Shown here: in pieces, positions 18,195-27,072 of the stretch
Numbering within the stretch: the stretch's first letter is position 1
How the letters are laid out: every line of letters starts with the position of its first letter
NCBI RefSeq assembly: GCF_000308835.1
Contig: NZ_BAGN01000026.1
Coordinates: forward strand, 1 to 42,777
DNA length: 42,777 nucleotides
From: Nocardia vinacea NBRC 16497
Lineage (GTDB): Bacteria; Actinomycetota; Actinomycetes; Mycobacteriales; Mycobacteriaceae
Reading direction: 5' to 3'
Notes under the pieces: generated by a model
What the model saw: only the letters and a program-made list of their open reading frames with translations
Database searches by the model: none
What the model was told of the DNA's origin: nothing
Position numbers and translations under genes: made by a program

Positions 18195-18590
18195 GTGGCA
18201 GGACGAGGAACGGTGGATCCAGCGGAAATGCGAGCGGCGGTCGAAGCAGTCAGCACCTGGCTGCGCGACGACTCGACATCGGCACCCGCCAGGTCCGAAC
18301 TCGCGGCCGCGGTCCGCACCACCGTCCGTACCCTCGCCGCCTCCGCACCCGGCCATTCCGTCGAGGTCCGCGTCCCACCTTTCGTGGCAGTGCAGTGCAT
18401 CGAGGGCCCACGGCACACCCGGGGCACACCACCGAATGTCGTCGAAACCGACCCACGCACCTGGCTTCTACTCGCCACCGGCTTCCTCGACTTCGAGACC
18501 GCGGTGGCGAACGGCACAGTGACCGCCTCCGGCAGTCGAGCCGCCGAAGTCGCCCATTGGCTCCCCATCGCCCGCCCTGTCGCGGACTGA
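18195..18590 (+). CDS. Sterol-carrier-family small protein (Rv0807-like)
   Basis: A 131-residue protein resembling the short actinobacterial sterol-carrier-type family encoded just before purF in mycobacteria (Rv0807, 129 residues). The N-terminal helix is DPAEMRAAVEAVSTWL; then come a central strand region SVEVRVPPFVAVQCI and the family-like DPRTWLLLATG followed by VTASGSRAAEV. The GTG at 18195 is preferred since TAATCT lies 7 nt upstream, as for a leaderless mRNA; an alternative GTG at 18213 has a purine-rich site just before it. No signal peptide or membrane helix. The ligand and role are not known; the position before purF is conserved. Confidence 0.78.
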   Translation: MAGRGTVDPAEMRAAVEAVSTWLRDDSTSAPARSELAAAVRTTVRTLAASAPGHSVEVRVPPFVAVQCIEGPRHTRGTPPNVVETDPRTWLLLATGFLDFETAVANGTVTASGSRAAEVAHWLPIARPVAD

Positions 18591-18674
18591 CACCCGGAAT
18601 CCGCACCGTGTACCCGGATCTGCGTTCCTGCCGGGACCCGAGGAGCCGAACCCCCGATCGGGTACGAATTCTCG

Positions 18675-18735
18675 CTAACGCCGCAGGGCCATCTTGATGG
18701 TCGGACCGAACCCGAAAGCGGGGGAGGGCGTCGGC
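18675..18735 (-). pseudogene. Possible remnant of an acyl-CoA-dehydrogenase-like 3' end
   Basis: On the minus strand these bases read SPAFGFGPTIKMALRR and a stop. This resembles LVFGSRPAIKSALLDQL near the C terminus of the adjacent acyl-CoA-dehydrogenase-family protein, and the DNA also aligns around CTTGATGG. It could be a scrap of a partly deleted tandem duplicate. The match is short and the call tentative. Confidence 0.25.
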
Positions 18736-18760
18736 TGATCAACCCCAATGGCTTTCGACG

Positions 18761-19828
18761 TCAGTCGAATCGGGCTACCGCGTGGTCTGGGCGGATCAAC
18801 TGGTCGAGTAGCGCGGACTTGATGGCCGGCCGCGAGCCGAAGACCAGCGTGAACGTCGCTTCGCGTACTGAGCGCTCGGCGAGGTTGCCGCGGGTGACTG
18901 CCCCGCTTCCGACGGCGGTGACCAGTGCCGACGCCGCGCGCACCGCCAGTTCGGAGGCGCGGGCGCGAGCCAGGTAGACATCCGACTGGCCGGTGAGCGC
19001 ATCGTCGAGTTCGGTTCGGATGCGGGCGGCTTCGGCGGCCGAAGCGGTGGTGTCGATGCCGAGCTGCGTGAGTTCGTCGAGGCAGCGCCGCACGATGCCG
19101 AGAGCGAGCGCGCCGTTGCGCCAGGCGGCCAGGATGAAGGAGGCGTTGAAGCTGCGCAGCGAAATCCGGTTGTCCACAGCGGAATCGGGCACCTGGACGC
19201 CGTCGAAGGTGAGTGTCACGGTCTTGCTCGCGTCGGCGGCGATGAGCGGGAGCGGGGTGGCATGTACCGCGGGGCTCGGTTCGGCGGGCACCACCACGCT
19301 GATCAATGATCCCTCGTCGTCCGCATCGCGCGCCATCACGCCGAGAATGTCCACCAGACCCCACCCGGTGACGAACGGCGCGGTGCCGTCGAGGACATAC
19401 CCACCGTCGACGCGGCGCGCGATCAAGCCGGGTTGGTCGTTCGCGCCCGCGTAGCTCACACCCGCACGCACCCGTCCGCGCCGCAGATCCTCGGTAAGTC
19501 GTTCGCGCAGTACGAGATTCGGTGACGTGGCGACCCGTCGCGCGACCCCGAGATGCTGCGCCCAGACGAAGGTGGTCGTCAGACATCCGGCGACCAGGAT
19601 CTCACCGGCCTGGGTGAAGGTGGCGATATCCATATCATCGGCCATCGTCGCGCCGTAGAACCCGTACTCGGCGAGCAGGTCGAAATGGGTGCCGGGAATT
19701 TCGCCGGTGCGGTCGACCGCGTCGGCCTGTGGTGCGAATATCTCATCGGCCAGATAGCGCGCGTGTTCGATCCACGAATTCACAACACCCATCTTGGTGC
19801 ATGCCGCGAATCCGGTCGCAGTCGCCAC
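18761..19828 (-). CDS. Acyl-CoA dehydrogenase-family flavoprotein
   Basis: A 355-residue protein with the three-part layout of the acyl-CoA dehydrogenase superfamily: N-terminal helical domain (about 1-115), middle beta domain with GLIARRVDGGYVLDGTAPFV (about 133-152) and VTLTFDGVQVPDSAV, and a C-terminal helical bundle containing NASFILAAWRNGALALG. It is somewhat short and the usual catalytic glutamate is not obvious, so it may be a flavin monooxygenase-like or non-standard member and not a fatty-acid beta-oxidation enzyme. GTG 19828 is preceded by a GAGG site and lies 10 bp after the upstream YhgE/Pip-type stop, so the two form an operon. A second candidate start is the ATG at 19792. Confidence 0.7.
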   Translation of the reverse strand: MATATGFAACTKMGVVNSWIEHARYLADEIFAPQADAVDRTGEIPGTHFDLLAEYGFYGATMADDMDIATFTQAGEILVAGCLTTTFVWAQHLGVARRVATSPNLVLRERLTEDLRRGRVRAGVSYAGANDQPGLIARRVDGGYVLDGTAPFVTGWGLVDILGVMARDADDEGSLISVVVPAEPSPAVHATPLPLIAADASKTVTLTFDGVQVPDSAVDNRISLRSFNASFILAAWRNGALALGIVRRCLDELTQLGIDTTASAAEAARIRTELDDALTGQSDVYLARARASELAVRAASALVTAVGSGAVTRGNLAERSVREATFTLVFGSRPAIKSALLDQLIRPDHAVARFD

Positions 19829-19838
19829 GAGGCTTGCC

Positions 19839-21149
19839 TCAGCCGCGGGACAGATCGCGCCGATGCAGGCCCCTGTAGTCGTAGTACCGGGTGATGAAGG
19901 TGCCGAGTATCAGCCCGATCGAGAGCCCGAGCACCGCCATCCACACCCCGCGTGACAACCCCGCCGGGAAGTTCGCGTCGAAGTAGAGAATTGCGCGCAC
20001 ACCGACGAACACCTGGTGCATCGGCTCGAATTTCGCCAGCCAGCCCAGATATTTCGGCGTCGCCTCGATCGGCACGGTGCCGCCCGAGGAGGGCAGCCCG
20101 AGAATGATGAACAGGATCAGGTTGATCAGCAAACCCGCCGAACCGACCGCTGCGAGGATGGACAACCCGGTGATCCCGACCGCCATGATGGCCAACGCGC
20201 TATAGAGAAACAGTGTGAGCGGATGATCGATCGGCATATCGAGCAGGCCGGCCACACCGAGGAATACGCCCGCGACGATATTCGCGGTGATCACCATCAC
20301 ACCCCATTTGATCAGCAGCGTATTGAACCGCGAGATCGGAGTGGCCGGAAAATGCACGTACCACGGCCCGTATTCGGTGGGCACGAATCCGAGCGCGGCA
20401 TCGATCATGGTGTGGATGGTCATCGAGCCGACCAGTCCGGCGAGCAGAAGTAGCAGCGCGTAGAAGAACGCCGTCAAACCCTGTCCGGTGCCGGACGGCA
20501 GCGGACGGAACGGCGAGATGACGATGTGCACCGGATCCGCGAGCGCCACCCGCGTCGCACCCGTCAACTCGGGCGCTGCCCCGCCGCTCGGCGGCGTCAA
20601 CTGCGCATTCACCTGATCGGTCAGCTTCTTACCGACCTGCTCGTTCACCTGGGCCAGCGCCTGGGTGCCGATGGTCGTGACGATATTGGTGACGAACGCA
20701 CCACTGCGCGGATTCGTCTGCAGCGTCAGCGTCGGGCGCTGGATATCACCGGGCAGCACACTGCCCACGCCGAGAATGCCGAGGCGCTTACTGAAATCGC
20801 TGGGAATAAGGATCGCGCCGTACACCGCACCGGACTGCATCTTCAGCTCGGCGTCGTTGATGCCGAGCACCTGCAGATCGACCTTGTCCGCCGGAATGCC
20901 CTGCCGCAGCGCATCGGTGATCTGTGTGCCGAAATTCACCTGCTGCCCGCCGACCGTATCGCCGACATCCTGGTTCACCAATGCGATCGGGAAGTCGTGC
21001 AGGTTCTGCTCCGGATCGACGACGTAATCCAGATACATCGTGCCGAGCAACGCCATGAACAGCGTGAGTACCGCGATCGGGACCAGCCACATGCGCGCGG
21101 TCAACCGTGTATCCGACCCACGGGTGCGCGCACTGTCCGAAGTCGTCAC
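19839..21149 (-). CDS. YhgE/Pip-family (DUF3533-like) membrane protein
   Basis: A 436-residue membrane protein. One transmembrane helix lies near residues 20-38 (MWLVPIAVLTLFMALLG), followed by a large external domain (about 40-225) with FPIALVNQDVG and SGAVYGAILIPSDFS, which are YhgE/Pip signatures. Five further hydrophobic segments run from about 240 to 420 in the pattern of ABC-2-type permeases. Relatives include the phage infection protein Pip and ESX/MmpL-unrelated exporters; no ATPase gene is adjacent. The GTG at 21149 is chosen because TACCGT lies 7 nt upstream, suggesting leaderless translation. It is the first gene of a two-gene unit with the flavoprotein, divergent from purF. Confidence 0.78.
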   Translation of the reverse strand: MTTSDSARTRGSDTRLTARMWLVPIAVLTLFMALLGTMYLDYVVDPEQNLHDFPIALVNQDVGDTVGGQQVNFGTQITDALRQGIPADKVDLQVLGINDAELKMQSGAVYGAILIPSDFSKRLGILGVGSVLPGDIQRPTLTLQTNPRSGAFVTNIVTTIGTQALAQVNEQVGKKLTDQVNAQLTPPSGGAAPELTGATRVALADPVHIVISPFRPLPSGTGQGLTAFFYALLLLLAGLVGSMTIHTMIDAALGFVPTEYGPWYVHFPATPISRFNTLLIKWGVMVITANIVAGVFLGVAGLLDMPIDHPLTLFLYSALAIMAVGITGLSILAAVGSAGLLINLILFIILGLPSSGGTVPIEATPKYLGWLAKFEPMHQVFVGVRAILYFDANFPAGLSRGVWMAVLGLSIGLILGTFITRYYDYRGLHRRDLSRG

Positions 21150-21249
21150 GGCAGGCACGGTAACACCGTGCCGCGCGGAAAAACGGCAGCGTCGCTCCGC
21201 GATTGCTGTGCCTACCCGGTGGCGGTGATCGCGGCGCATCATTCACCCG

Positions 21250-21255
21250 TAGAAT
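21250..21255 (+). promoter_or_regulatory. -10 element for purF
   Basis: TAGAAT matches the TATAAT consensus at five of six positions and lies about 39 nt before the purF GTG. The -35 region is poor. No purine-repressor box was recognised. Confidence 0.4.
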
Positions 21256-21293
21256 GGCCATTGCCCCCAGCCCGCCCGAACAGGGAGCAAACG

Positions 21294-22868
21294 GTGACCA
21301 ACGCCGAAATGCCGGTCGAAACTACCCCCGATCAGGTCGAGAACGAACCACGCGAAGAGTGTGGTGTGTTCGGAGTCTGGGCGCCGAGCGAGGACGTGGC
21401 CAAGCTCACGTACTACGGCTTGTATGCGCTGCAACACCGCGGCCAGGAGGCCGCGGGCATCGCCGTCTCCGACGGCTCACAAATTCTGGTCTTCAAGGAT
21501 CTGGGCCTGGTCAGCCAGGTATTCGATGAGCAGACCCTGGCCGCGATGCCGGGTCATATCGCCATCGGCCACTGTCGCTACTCCACCACCGGCTCCACCA
21601 CCTGGGAGAATGCGCAGCCGATCTTCCGCACCACGTCGGTCGGTTCCGGACTTGCGTTGGGCCACAACGGAAATCTGGTCAACACCGCCGAATTGAGCGC
21701 GCGCGCACGCGAACTCGGGCTGATCGGTATGCCCCCGGTCTCCGGTGGTCGTCCCGCGCCGATCACCGCCACCTCCGACTCGGATGTGATGACCGCGCTG
21801 CTCGCGCACGCCGCCGCGGATTCGAGCATCGAGCAGGCCGCGATGAAGCTGCTGCCGATGCTGAAGGGCGCGTTCTGTCTGACCTTCATGGACGAGCACA
21901 CCCTCTACGCCGCGCGCGATCCGCACGGTGTTCGTCCGCTGTGCCTCGGCCGGCTCGACCGTGGCTGGGTCGTAGCCAGTGAGACCGCCGCGCTGGATAT
22001 CGTCGGCGCCGCCTTTGTCCGGGAGATCGAGCCGGGCGAACTGCTGGCGATCGACGCCGATGGTGTGCGGTCCATGCGCTTCGCCAATCCCGAGCCCAAG
22101 GGCTGCGTTTTCGAATACGTCTACCTGGCCCGGCCGGACAGCACCATCTCCGGTCGCTCGGTGCACGCCACCCGGGTGGAGATCGGCCGTCGCCTGGCCA
22201 AGGAACATCCGGTCGAGGCCGACCTGGTGATTCCGGTGCCGGAGTCCGGTACCCCCGCCGCGGTCGGTTACGCGCAGGGCTCGGGTGTGCCATACGGACA
22301 GGGCCTGATGAAGAACGCCTACGTCGGGCGCACCTTCATCCAGCCGAGTCAGACCATCCGTCAGCTCGGTATCCGACTCAAGCTGAATCCGCTGCGCGAG
22401 GTGATCCGCGGTAAGCGGCTCATTGTGGTGGACGACTCCATCGTGCGCGGCAATACGCAGCGCGCGTTGATCCGGATGCTGCGCGAGGCGGGGGCGCTGG
22501 AGATCCACGTGCGGATCGCCTCGCCGCCGGTGAAGTGGCCGTGCTTCTACGGCATCGATTTCGCCTCGCGCGCGGAGTTGATCGCCAATGGCGCGGGTGC
22601 GGATGACAGTTACGACGACATGGTGGAAGCGGTGCGCCGCTCGATTGGCGCCGACACCCTCGGCTACATCTCCACCGAGGGCATGATCGCCGCCACCGAG
22701 CAGCCGCGCTCGCGGCTGTGCTGCGCCTGCTTCGACGGCGATTACCCGATTCCGCTGCCCACCGAGGCGGCCATCGGCAAGAACGTGCTCGAGGGCATGC
22801 TCACCGGCCAGTCCGAGGCAATGCTGTTGAGTGAGAACGCGAATGCGAGCGCGCTGAGCCGCCCCTGA
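21294..22868 (+). CDS. purF: Amidophosphoribosyltransferase PurF
   Basis: A 524-residue enzyme that makes 5-phosphoribosylamine from PRPP and glutamine, the first step of purine synthesis. A 22-residue propeptide precedes the catalytic Cys (C23 in EECGVFGVWAP), which becomes the N terminus after self-cleavage. The Ntn glutaminase domain is followed by a phosphoribosyltransferase domain with the PRPP loop IVVDDSIVRGNT. Cysteines in KGCVFEY, KWPCFYG and LCCACFDGD match the four ligands of the 4Fe-4S cluster of the Bacillus-type enzyme, so this is the Fe-S, oxygen-sensitive type. The GTG has a GGGAG site. A strong terminator follows, so purF and purM are separate transcripts here. Confidence 0.97.
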   Translation: MTNAEMPVETTPDQVENEPREECGVFGVWAPSEDVAKLTYYGLYALQHRGQEAAGIAVSDGSQILVFKDLGLVSQVFDEQTLAAMPGHIAIGHCRYSTTGSTTWENAQPIFRTTSVGSGLALGHNGNLVNTAELSARARELGLIGMPPVSGGRPAPITATSDSDVMTALLAHAAADSSIEQAAMKLLPMLKGAFCLTFMDEHTLYAARDPHGVRPLCLGRLDRGWVVASETAALDIVGAAFVREIEPGELLAIDADGVRSMRFANPEPKGCVFEYVYLARPDSTISGRSVHATRVEIGRRLAKEHPVEADLVIPVPESGTPAAVGYAQGSGVPYGQGLMKNAYVGRTFIQPSQTIRQLGIRLKLNPLREVIRGKRLIVVDDSIVRGNTQRALIRMLREAGALEIHVRIASPPVKWPCFYGIDFASRAELIANGAGADDSYDDMVEAVRRSIGADTLGYISTEGMIAATEQPRSRLCCACFDGDYPIPLPTEAAIGKNVLEGMLTGQSEAMLLSENANASALSRP

Positions 22869-22882
22869 CGAAAGACGATCGA

Positions 22883-22912
22883 CGAACCCCTCGGCAGTAG
22901 CCGAGGGGTTCG
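22883..22912 (+). terminator. Intrinsic terminator of purF
   Basis: A perfect 13-bp stem (22883-22895 with 22900-22912), AGTA tetraloop, followed by ATCTTGTT, a weak U-rich tail. It lies 15 bp after the purF stop. Confidence 0.85.
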
Positions 22913-23198
22913 ATCTTGTTCGGACCAAGTCCCGAGTCTCTGTCCGCCGATGTGCCGTGGCCTACTCGAGACGCATCCAGACCGATTTCGGAGTGAACCT
23001 GGTCATTCGTCCGGTGATCCGGCCTTACCTGTGCACGATGCGCAACGTCAGCTAACACCCTCGTGATTTTTCTTTGAAAACGCAACATCCCAGAAATGGA
23101 TCGTGGGTACGGTGCCCGACATATCGGAAGTTCACCGTGCCCACCGCGGTCCTGTGATCCAGCACACGCGGTGTGGCGCGCTCGAGAAGTGGGGCCTG

Positions 23199-24818
23199 AT
23201 GATGAGGGTTTCGAGGAAGCCTGGGCGAGGGAACCGGACGCGACGAATCGCGGCGGTCGGGATGGCGGCGCTGGCCGTCTCCGCGATCGCGGGATGCGGT
23301 TCGGGGCGTACCGGAGGTGGTGGTGACGGGGCCGGTTTGGTGGCAGGCACCACGGACAAGATCTTTTCGCTCGATCCCGCGGCCGCATACGACAACGGAT
23401 CGCTGCTGGTCGAAACCCAGATCTATTCGTATCTGCTGAATTTCGCGCCGGGCGATGCCACACCGAAGCCCGACGCCGCGGAGAAGTGCGAGTTCAGCTC
23501 GCCGACGGTGTACACATGCAAGCTGAAGTCGGGGCTGACATTCGCCAACGGAAACCCGTTGACCTCCAAGAGCGTCAAGTTCTCGTTCGATCGCATGCTC
23601 GGCATCAATGACCCGAACGGTCCCGCCTCGCTGCTGGGCAATCTCGAGAAAACCGAGATCGTCGATGACCTGACGGTGAACTTCACGTTGAAGGTCGCCA
23701 ACGATCAGACCTTCCCCGCGATTCTGCCGACCCAGGCCGGTCCGATCGTGGACGAGAAGGTCTTCCCGGCCGACAAAGTGCTGCCGGACGAGGAAGTGGT
23801 GAAAACCAAGGGCTACTCGGGCCCATACACGATCGCCAGCTACGACAAGAACAAGCTGGTCGAATACAAGGCGTTCCCGGACTACAAGGGCATCCTGGGC
23901 ACGCCGAAGACCTCGCAGGTCTCCACCAAGTACTACGCGACCTCGGACAATATGAAGCTCGATCTGCAGAGCGGTGCGCTCGATGTCGCCTACCGATCCT
24001 TCACGCCGACCGATATCGAATCGCTGCGCAAGGACAGCAAGGTCAAGGTGGCGGACGGGCCCGGCGGCGAGCTGCGCTACATCGTCTTCAATTTGAACAC
24101 CATGCCGGGCGGTACCCCGGAGCAGAAGCTGGCGGTGCGCAAGGCCATCGCATCGTCGATCGACCGGCCCGCGCTGGCCGAGGGTGTCTACAAGAACACC
24201 TATCAGCCCGCGTACGGCTATGTGCCGCAAGGTATGCCGGGTGCGGCCGAGCCGCTGAAAGATCTCTATGGAGCCAAGCCCAATAAGGATGCGGCGGCGA
24301 AATTCCTCTCCGGCGCCGGCGTCGCGACACCGGTGGAACTGAATCTGCAGTACAACCCCGATCACTACGGTTCGAGCAGCTCCGAGGAGTATGCGGCGAT
24401 CAAATCGCAACTGGAGTCGACCGGGCTGTTCAAGGTGAATCTGCAATCCACCGAATGGGTTACCTACCAGAAGGAACGGGCCCGCGACGGTTACCCGCTC
24501 TACCACTTCGGCTGGTTCCCGGACTACCCGGACGCCGATGACTACCTGACCCCGTTCTTCGGCCCCAACAACTTCCTGCAGTCGCACTTCGAGGAGCCGA
24601 AGATCAACTCGCAGCTCACCGCGGAGACGACCGAGCAGGACAAGACCAAGCGCATCAAGCTGATCGAGGACGTGCAGAAGGATCTCGCGCAGAACTACCT
24701 GCCGACCCTGCCGCTGCTGTCCGGTAAGCAGATCGCGGTGTCGAATCCGAGCGTCAACGGTGTGTCGGACACACTCGACGCGTCCTTCAAGTTCCGGTAC
24801 ACGGTGCTGAGCAAGTGA
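23199..24818 (+). CDS. Peptide/nickel-type ABC transporter substrate-binding lipoprotein
   Basis: A 539-residue extracytoplasmic solute-binding protein (SBP_bac_5 family). The signal peptide has arginines at its start and ends in a lipobox with lipid-modified C33 (VSAIAGCGSG). The mature part carries the family blocks FANGNPLTSKSVKFSFDRM, VRKAIASSIDRPALAEGVY and FGWFPDYPDADDYLTPFF. The last resembles oligopeptide-binding members, but ligand cannot be fixed. Tandem ATGs (23199, 23202) are both possible starts after a GAAGTGGGG site. The stop overlaps the next gene's GTG (GTGA). It is the first of a four-gene operon; the 286-bp gap before it holds the purF terminator and an AT-rich patch (23062-23090), with no clear promoter hexamers. 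Confidence 0.9.
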   Translation: MMRVSRKPGRGNRTRRIAAVGMAALAVSAIAGCGSGRTGGGGDGAGLVAGTTDKIFSLDPAAAYDNGSLLVETQIYSYLLNFAPGDATPKPDAAEKCEFSSPTVYTCKLKSGLTFANGNPLTSKSVKFSFDRMLGINDPNGPASLLGNLEKTEIVDDLTVNFTLKVANDQTFPAILPTQAGPIVDEKVFPADKVLPDEEVVKTKGYSGPYTIASYDKNKLVEYKAFPDYKGILGTPKTSQVSTKYYATSDNMKLDLQSGALDVAYRSFTPTDIESLRKDSKVKVADGPGGELRYIVFNLNTMPGGTPEQKLAVRKAIASSIDRPALAEGVYKNTYQPAYGYVPQGMPGAAEPLKDLYGAKPNKDAAAKFLSGAGVATPVELNLQYNPDHYGSSSSEEYAAIKSQLESTGLFKVNLQSTEWVTYQKERARDGYPLYHFGWFPDYPDADDYLTPFFGPNNFLQSHFEEPKINSQLTAETTEQDKTKRIKLIEDVQKDLAQNYLPTLPLLSGKQIAVSNPSVNGVSDTLDASFKFRYTVLSK

Positions 24819-25948
24819 CATCGGGCGAAGCCGGGCCCGACGCTGTTGCCGCCGCTGAAAAGCAGGCAGCGGATCGGGCCCGGCGCTTCGGGCTGCCATG
24901 GGTCGGGAAGTCGAGTGGGGATTCCCGGCAGCTGGCGTTGTTGCGGTACTTGGTGATTCGGCTGTTCTTGATCCTGCCGACGGCGTGGATCCTGGTCACC
25001 GTCGTGTTCTTCCTGATGCGGGTGATCGGCGATCCGATCAGCGCCGCGATGGGCGGACGGATGACCCAGGAACAGATCGAAGTGCGCAAGGAGGCCGCCG
25101 GTTTGAACCGGCCGATCCTGACCCAGTATTGGGAGTACATCTCCGGGCTGATGCACGGGGATTTCGGTCACTCCCAGGATAATCGGCAGATCAGCGAGGT
25201 GGTGACAACCTACGGCGCGGCCACCCTGGAACTGGTGTTCTGGGCGCTGCTCGTCGCCTTCGCGGTCGGTGTGCCGCTCGGCAGATACGCTGCGACACAC
25301 CGTGATTCGACCGCCGACGCCGGGCTGCGGTTATTCGCCATCCTGGCCTACGCGGCGCCGGTGTTCTTCGTCGGTCTGCTGCTGAAGCTGATCTTCGCGG
25401 TGAAGCTGGAGTGGCTGCCGGTCGCCGGCCGGGCGAGCACTCCCGTCGAGCTGCAACTGCAGCATGTTTCGCCGAAGACCAACATCATGGTGGTCGACGC
25501 GATCCTCTACGGGGACAACAGCTATCTGATCGATGTGCTGAAGCATGCGATATTGCCCGCGGTCGCACTCGGTCTGTTGACGGCGGGGATCTTCCTGCGC
25601 CTGGTGCGCGTCAATCTGATCCAGACGCTGCACAGCGAATTCGTGGACGCCGCACGGGCCCGCGGACTTTCGGCGCGGGTGGTGACGGGGCGACATGCCG
25701 TGCGCAACGCGATGATTCCGATCATCACGGTGATGGGCATGTATATCGCGACGCTGCTCGGCGGTGCGGTGCTCACCGAGACCACCTTCGAATGGAAGGG
25801 GCTGGGTTATCAGCTCGCGGAATACCTGCATCAGCGCGATTTCATCGCGGTGCAGGGCATTGTCGCGTTCCTGGCGCTGGCCGTCGCGGTCATCAGCTTC
25901 CTGGTGGATGTCATCGTCGCGCTGATCGACCCGAGAGTGAGGTTCTGA
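24815..25948 (+). CDS. Peptide ABC transporter permease, DppB/OppB type
   Basis: A 377-residue inner-membrane permease with about six transmembrane segments. The cytoplasmic EAA loop reads EFVDAARARGLSARVVTGRH (about 268-287), which contacts the ATPase. An 80-residue external loop with LNRPILTQYWEYISGLMHGDFG precedes the core, as usual for DppB proteins. The N-terminal tail of about 40 charged residues is slightly long. The GTG start overlaps the binding-protein stop (GTGA), and the stop shares one base with the next ATG (TGATG), showing tight coupling through the operon. Confidence 0.92.
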   Translation: MTSGEAGPDAVAAAEKQAADRARRFGLPWVGKSSGDSRQLALLRYLVIRLFLILPTAWILVTVVFFLMRVIGDPISAAMGGRMTQEQIEVRKEAAGLNRPILTQYWEYISGLMHGDFGHSQDNRQISEVVTTYGAATLELVFWALLVAFAVGVPLGRYAATHRDSTADAGLRLFAILAYAAPVFFVGLLLKLIFAVKLEWLPVAGRASTPVELQLQHVSPKTNIMVVDAILYGDNSYLIDVLKHAILPAVALGLLTAGIFLRLVRVNLIQTLHSEFVDAARARGLSARVVTGRHAVRNAMIPIITVMGMYIATLLGGAVLTETTFEWKGLGYQLAEYLHQRDFIAVQGIVAFLALAVAVISFLVDVIVALIDPRVRF

Positions 25949-27072
25949 TGACCGCTCCGGAATTGGCGAACGAGCCACTGGTGATGCCGCCGGTGCCGCC
26001 GACGAGGCGCAGGCGGATCCCCGGATTGCGGCTGTTCACGATGACCGCCGGATTGCAGCGGGTGACGCTGATCGTCGGACTCGGCCTCGTCGCGGTATTC
26101 GTATTCGTGGCGATCTTCGCGCCGCTGATCGCACCGTATGGGCTCGCCCAGAACTCTTCGGACGGTGTCGCTTTCGTCGCACAGCAACCGCCGTCGGGGC
26201 AGCATTGGTTCGGCACCTCGGTGCGCAGCGAGGATGTGCTGTCCCGGGTGATCTTCGGCGCCCGTACCGCGCTATTCGTGATCGCGATCTCGCTGGTGAT
26301 GTCGCTGGTCATCGGAGTACCGCTGGGATTGGTGTCCGGGTACATCGGACGTGCCCTCGACCGGGTACTCGTACTGTTCATGGACGCCATCTACGCGTTC
26401 CCGACCCTGCTGCTCGCGATCGTCGTGTCCATCGTGGTCGCGGGTGGGCAGTCGAGCAGTTTCGGCGGCGTGCTGTCGGCCGCCGTCGCGATCACGGCGA
26501 TCTATGTGCCGCAATACTTTCGGGTGGTTCGCAATGCGACCGTCGCGGTGAAGAACGAACCGTATGTGGACGCGGCCAGGGTCACCGGTGCGTCCACCAC
26601 TCGAATCATGTTCCGGCACATCCTCGCCAACGTCACCCAGTCGCTGCCGGTGATCGTCACCCTCAACGCGGGCGATGCCATCCTGACGCTGGCCGCGCTC
26701 GGCTTCCTCGGTTTCGGTATCGAACCGACCCAGGCCGCCGAATGGGGTTACGACCTCAATAAAGCGCTTTCCGATGTGTCCAATGGCATTTGGTGGACGG
26801 GCATCTTTCCCGGTACGGCCATCGTGCTGGTCGTACTGGGCTTGACCCTGGTCGGTGAGAGCCTCAACGAGGTCCTCAATCCTTTGCTGCGCACCCGCCG
26901 GGCCCTCGCTCCGGCGACGGTCGCCACCGACAGCCTCGGCGCGAGCGGTTCGGTCACCGTCCTCGAAAAGGACGTTCCCGCATCCGAACTCACCGCCGCC
27001 GAACTGGATCTGGTCGAAAAGGACAGTGCCACAGATAAAGACGGCTCGACCGGGGAAGGAGCATCGCAATGA
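25948..27072 (+). CDS. Peptide ABC transporter permease, DppC/OppC type
   Basis: A 374-residue permease partner of the DppB-type protein. After an N-terminal basic segment and first helix (about 38-62), it has the family external loop QQPPSGQHWFGTSVRSEDVLSRVIFGART. The core has five more helices, with the EAA loop EPYVDAARVTGASTTRIMFR (about 206-225). The acidic C-terminal tail beyond residue 320 (DLVEKDSATDKDG and similar) is longer than usual and probably disordered. It overlaps both neighbours: TGATG upstream and ATGA downstream. Confidence 0.92.
   Translation: MTAPELANEPLVMPPVPPTRRRRIPGLRLFTMTAGLQRVTLIVGLGLVAVFVFVAIFAPLIAPYGLAQNSSDGVAFVAQQPPSGQHWFGTSVRSEDVLSRVIFGARTALFVIAISLVMSLVIGVPLGLVSGYIGRALDRVLVLFMDAIYAFPTLLLAIVVSIVVAGGQSSSFGGVLSAAVAITAIYVPQYFRVVRNATVAVKNEPYVDAARVTGASTTRIMFRHILANVTQSLPVIVTLNAGDAILTLAALGFLGFGIEPTQAAEWGYDLNKALSDVSNGIWWTGIFPGTAIVLVVLGLTLVGESLNEVLNPLLRTRRALAPATVATDSLGASGSVTVLEKDVPASELTAAELDLVEKDSATDKDGSTGEGASQ

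Noticed and set aside
17593..18748. Repetitive minus-strand proteins (HEPTQRS/NTSRRGG-type repeats)
   Set aside because: These arise because the 32-bp repeats are free of stops on that strand in all frames; they overlap two real genes and have no ribosome site.
23052..24899. 615-codon minus-strand frame opposite the peptide-binding lipoprotein gene
   Set aside because: Antisense shadow with no recognisable domain; the plus strand has a clear lipoprotein with family motifs and operon overlaps.
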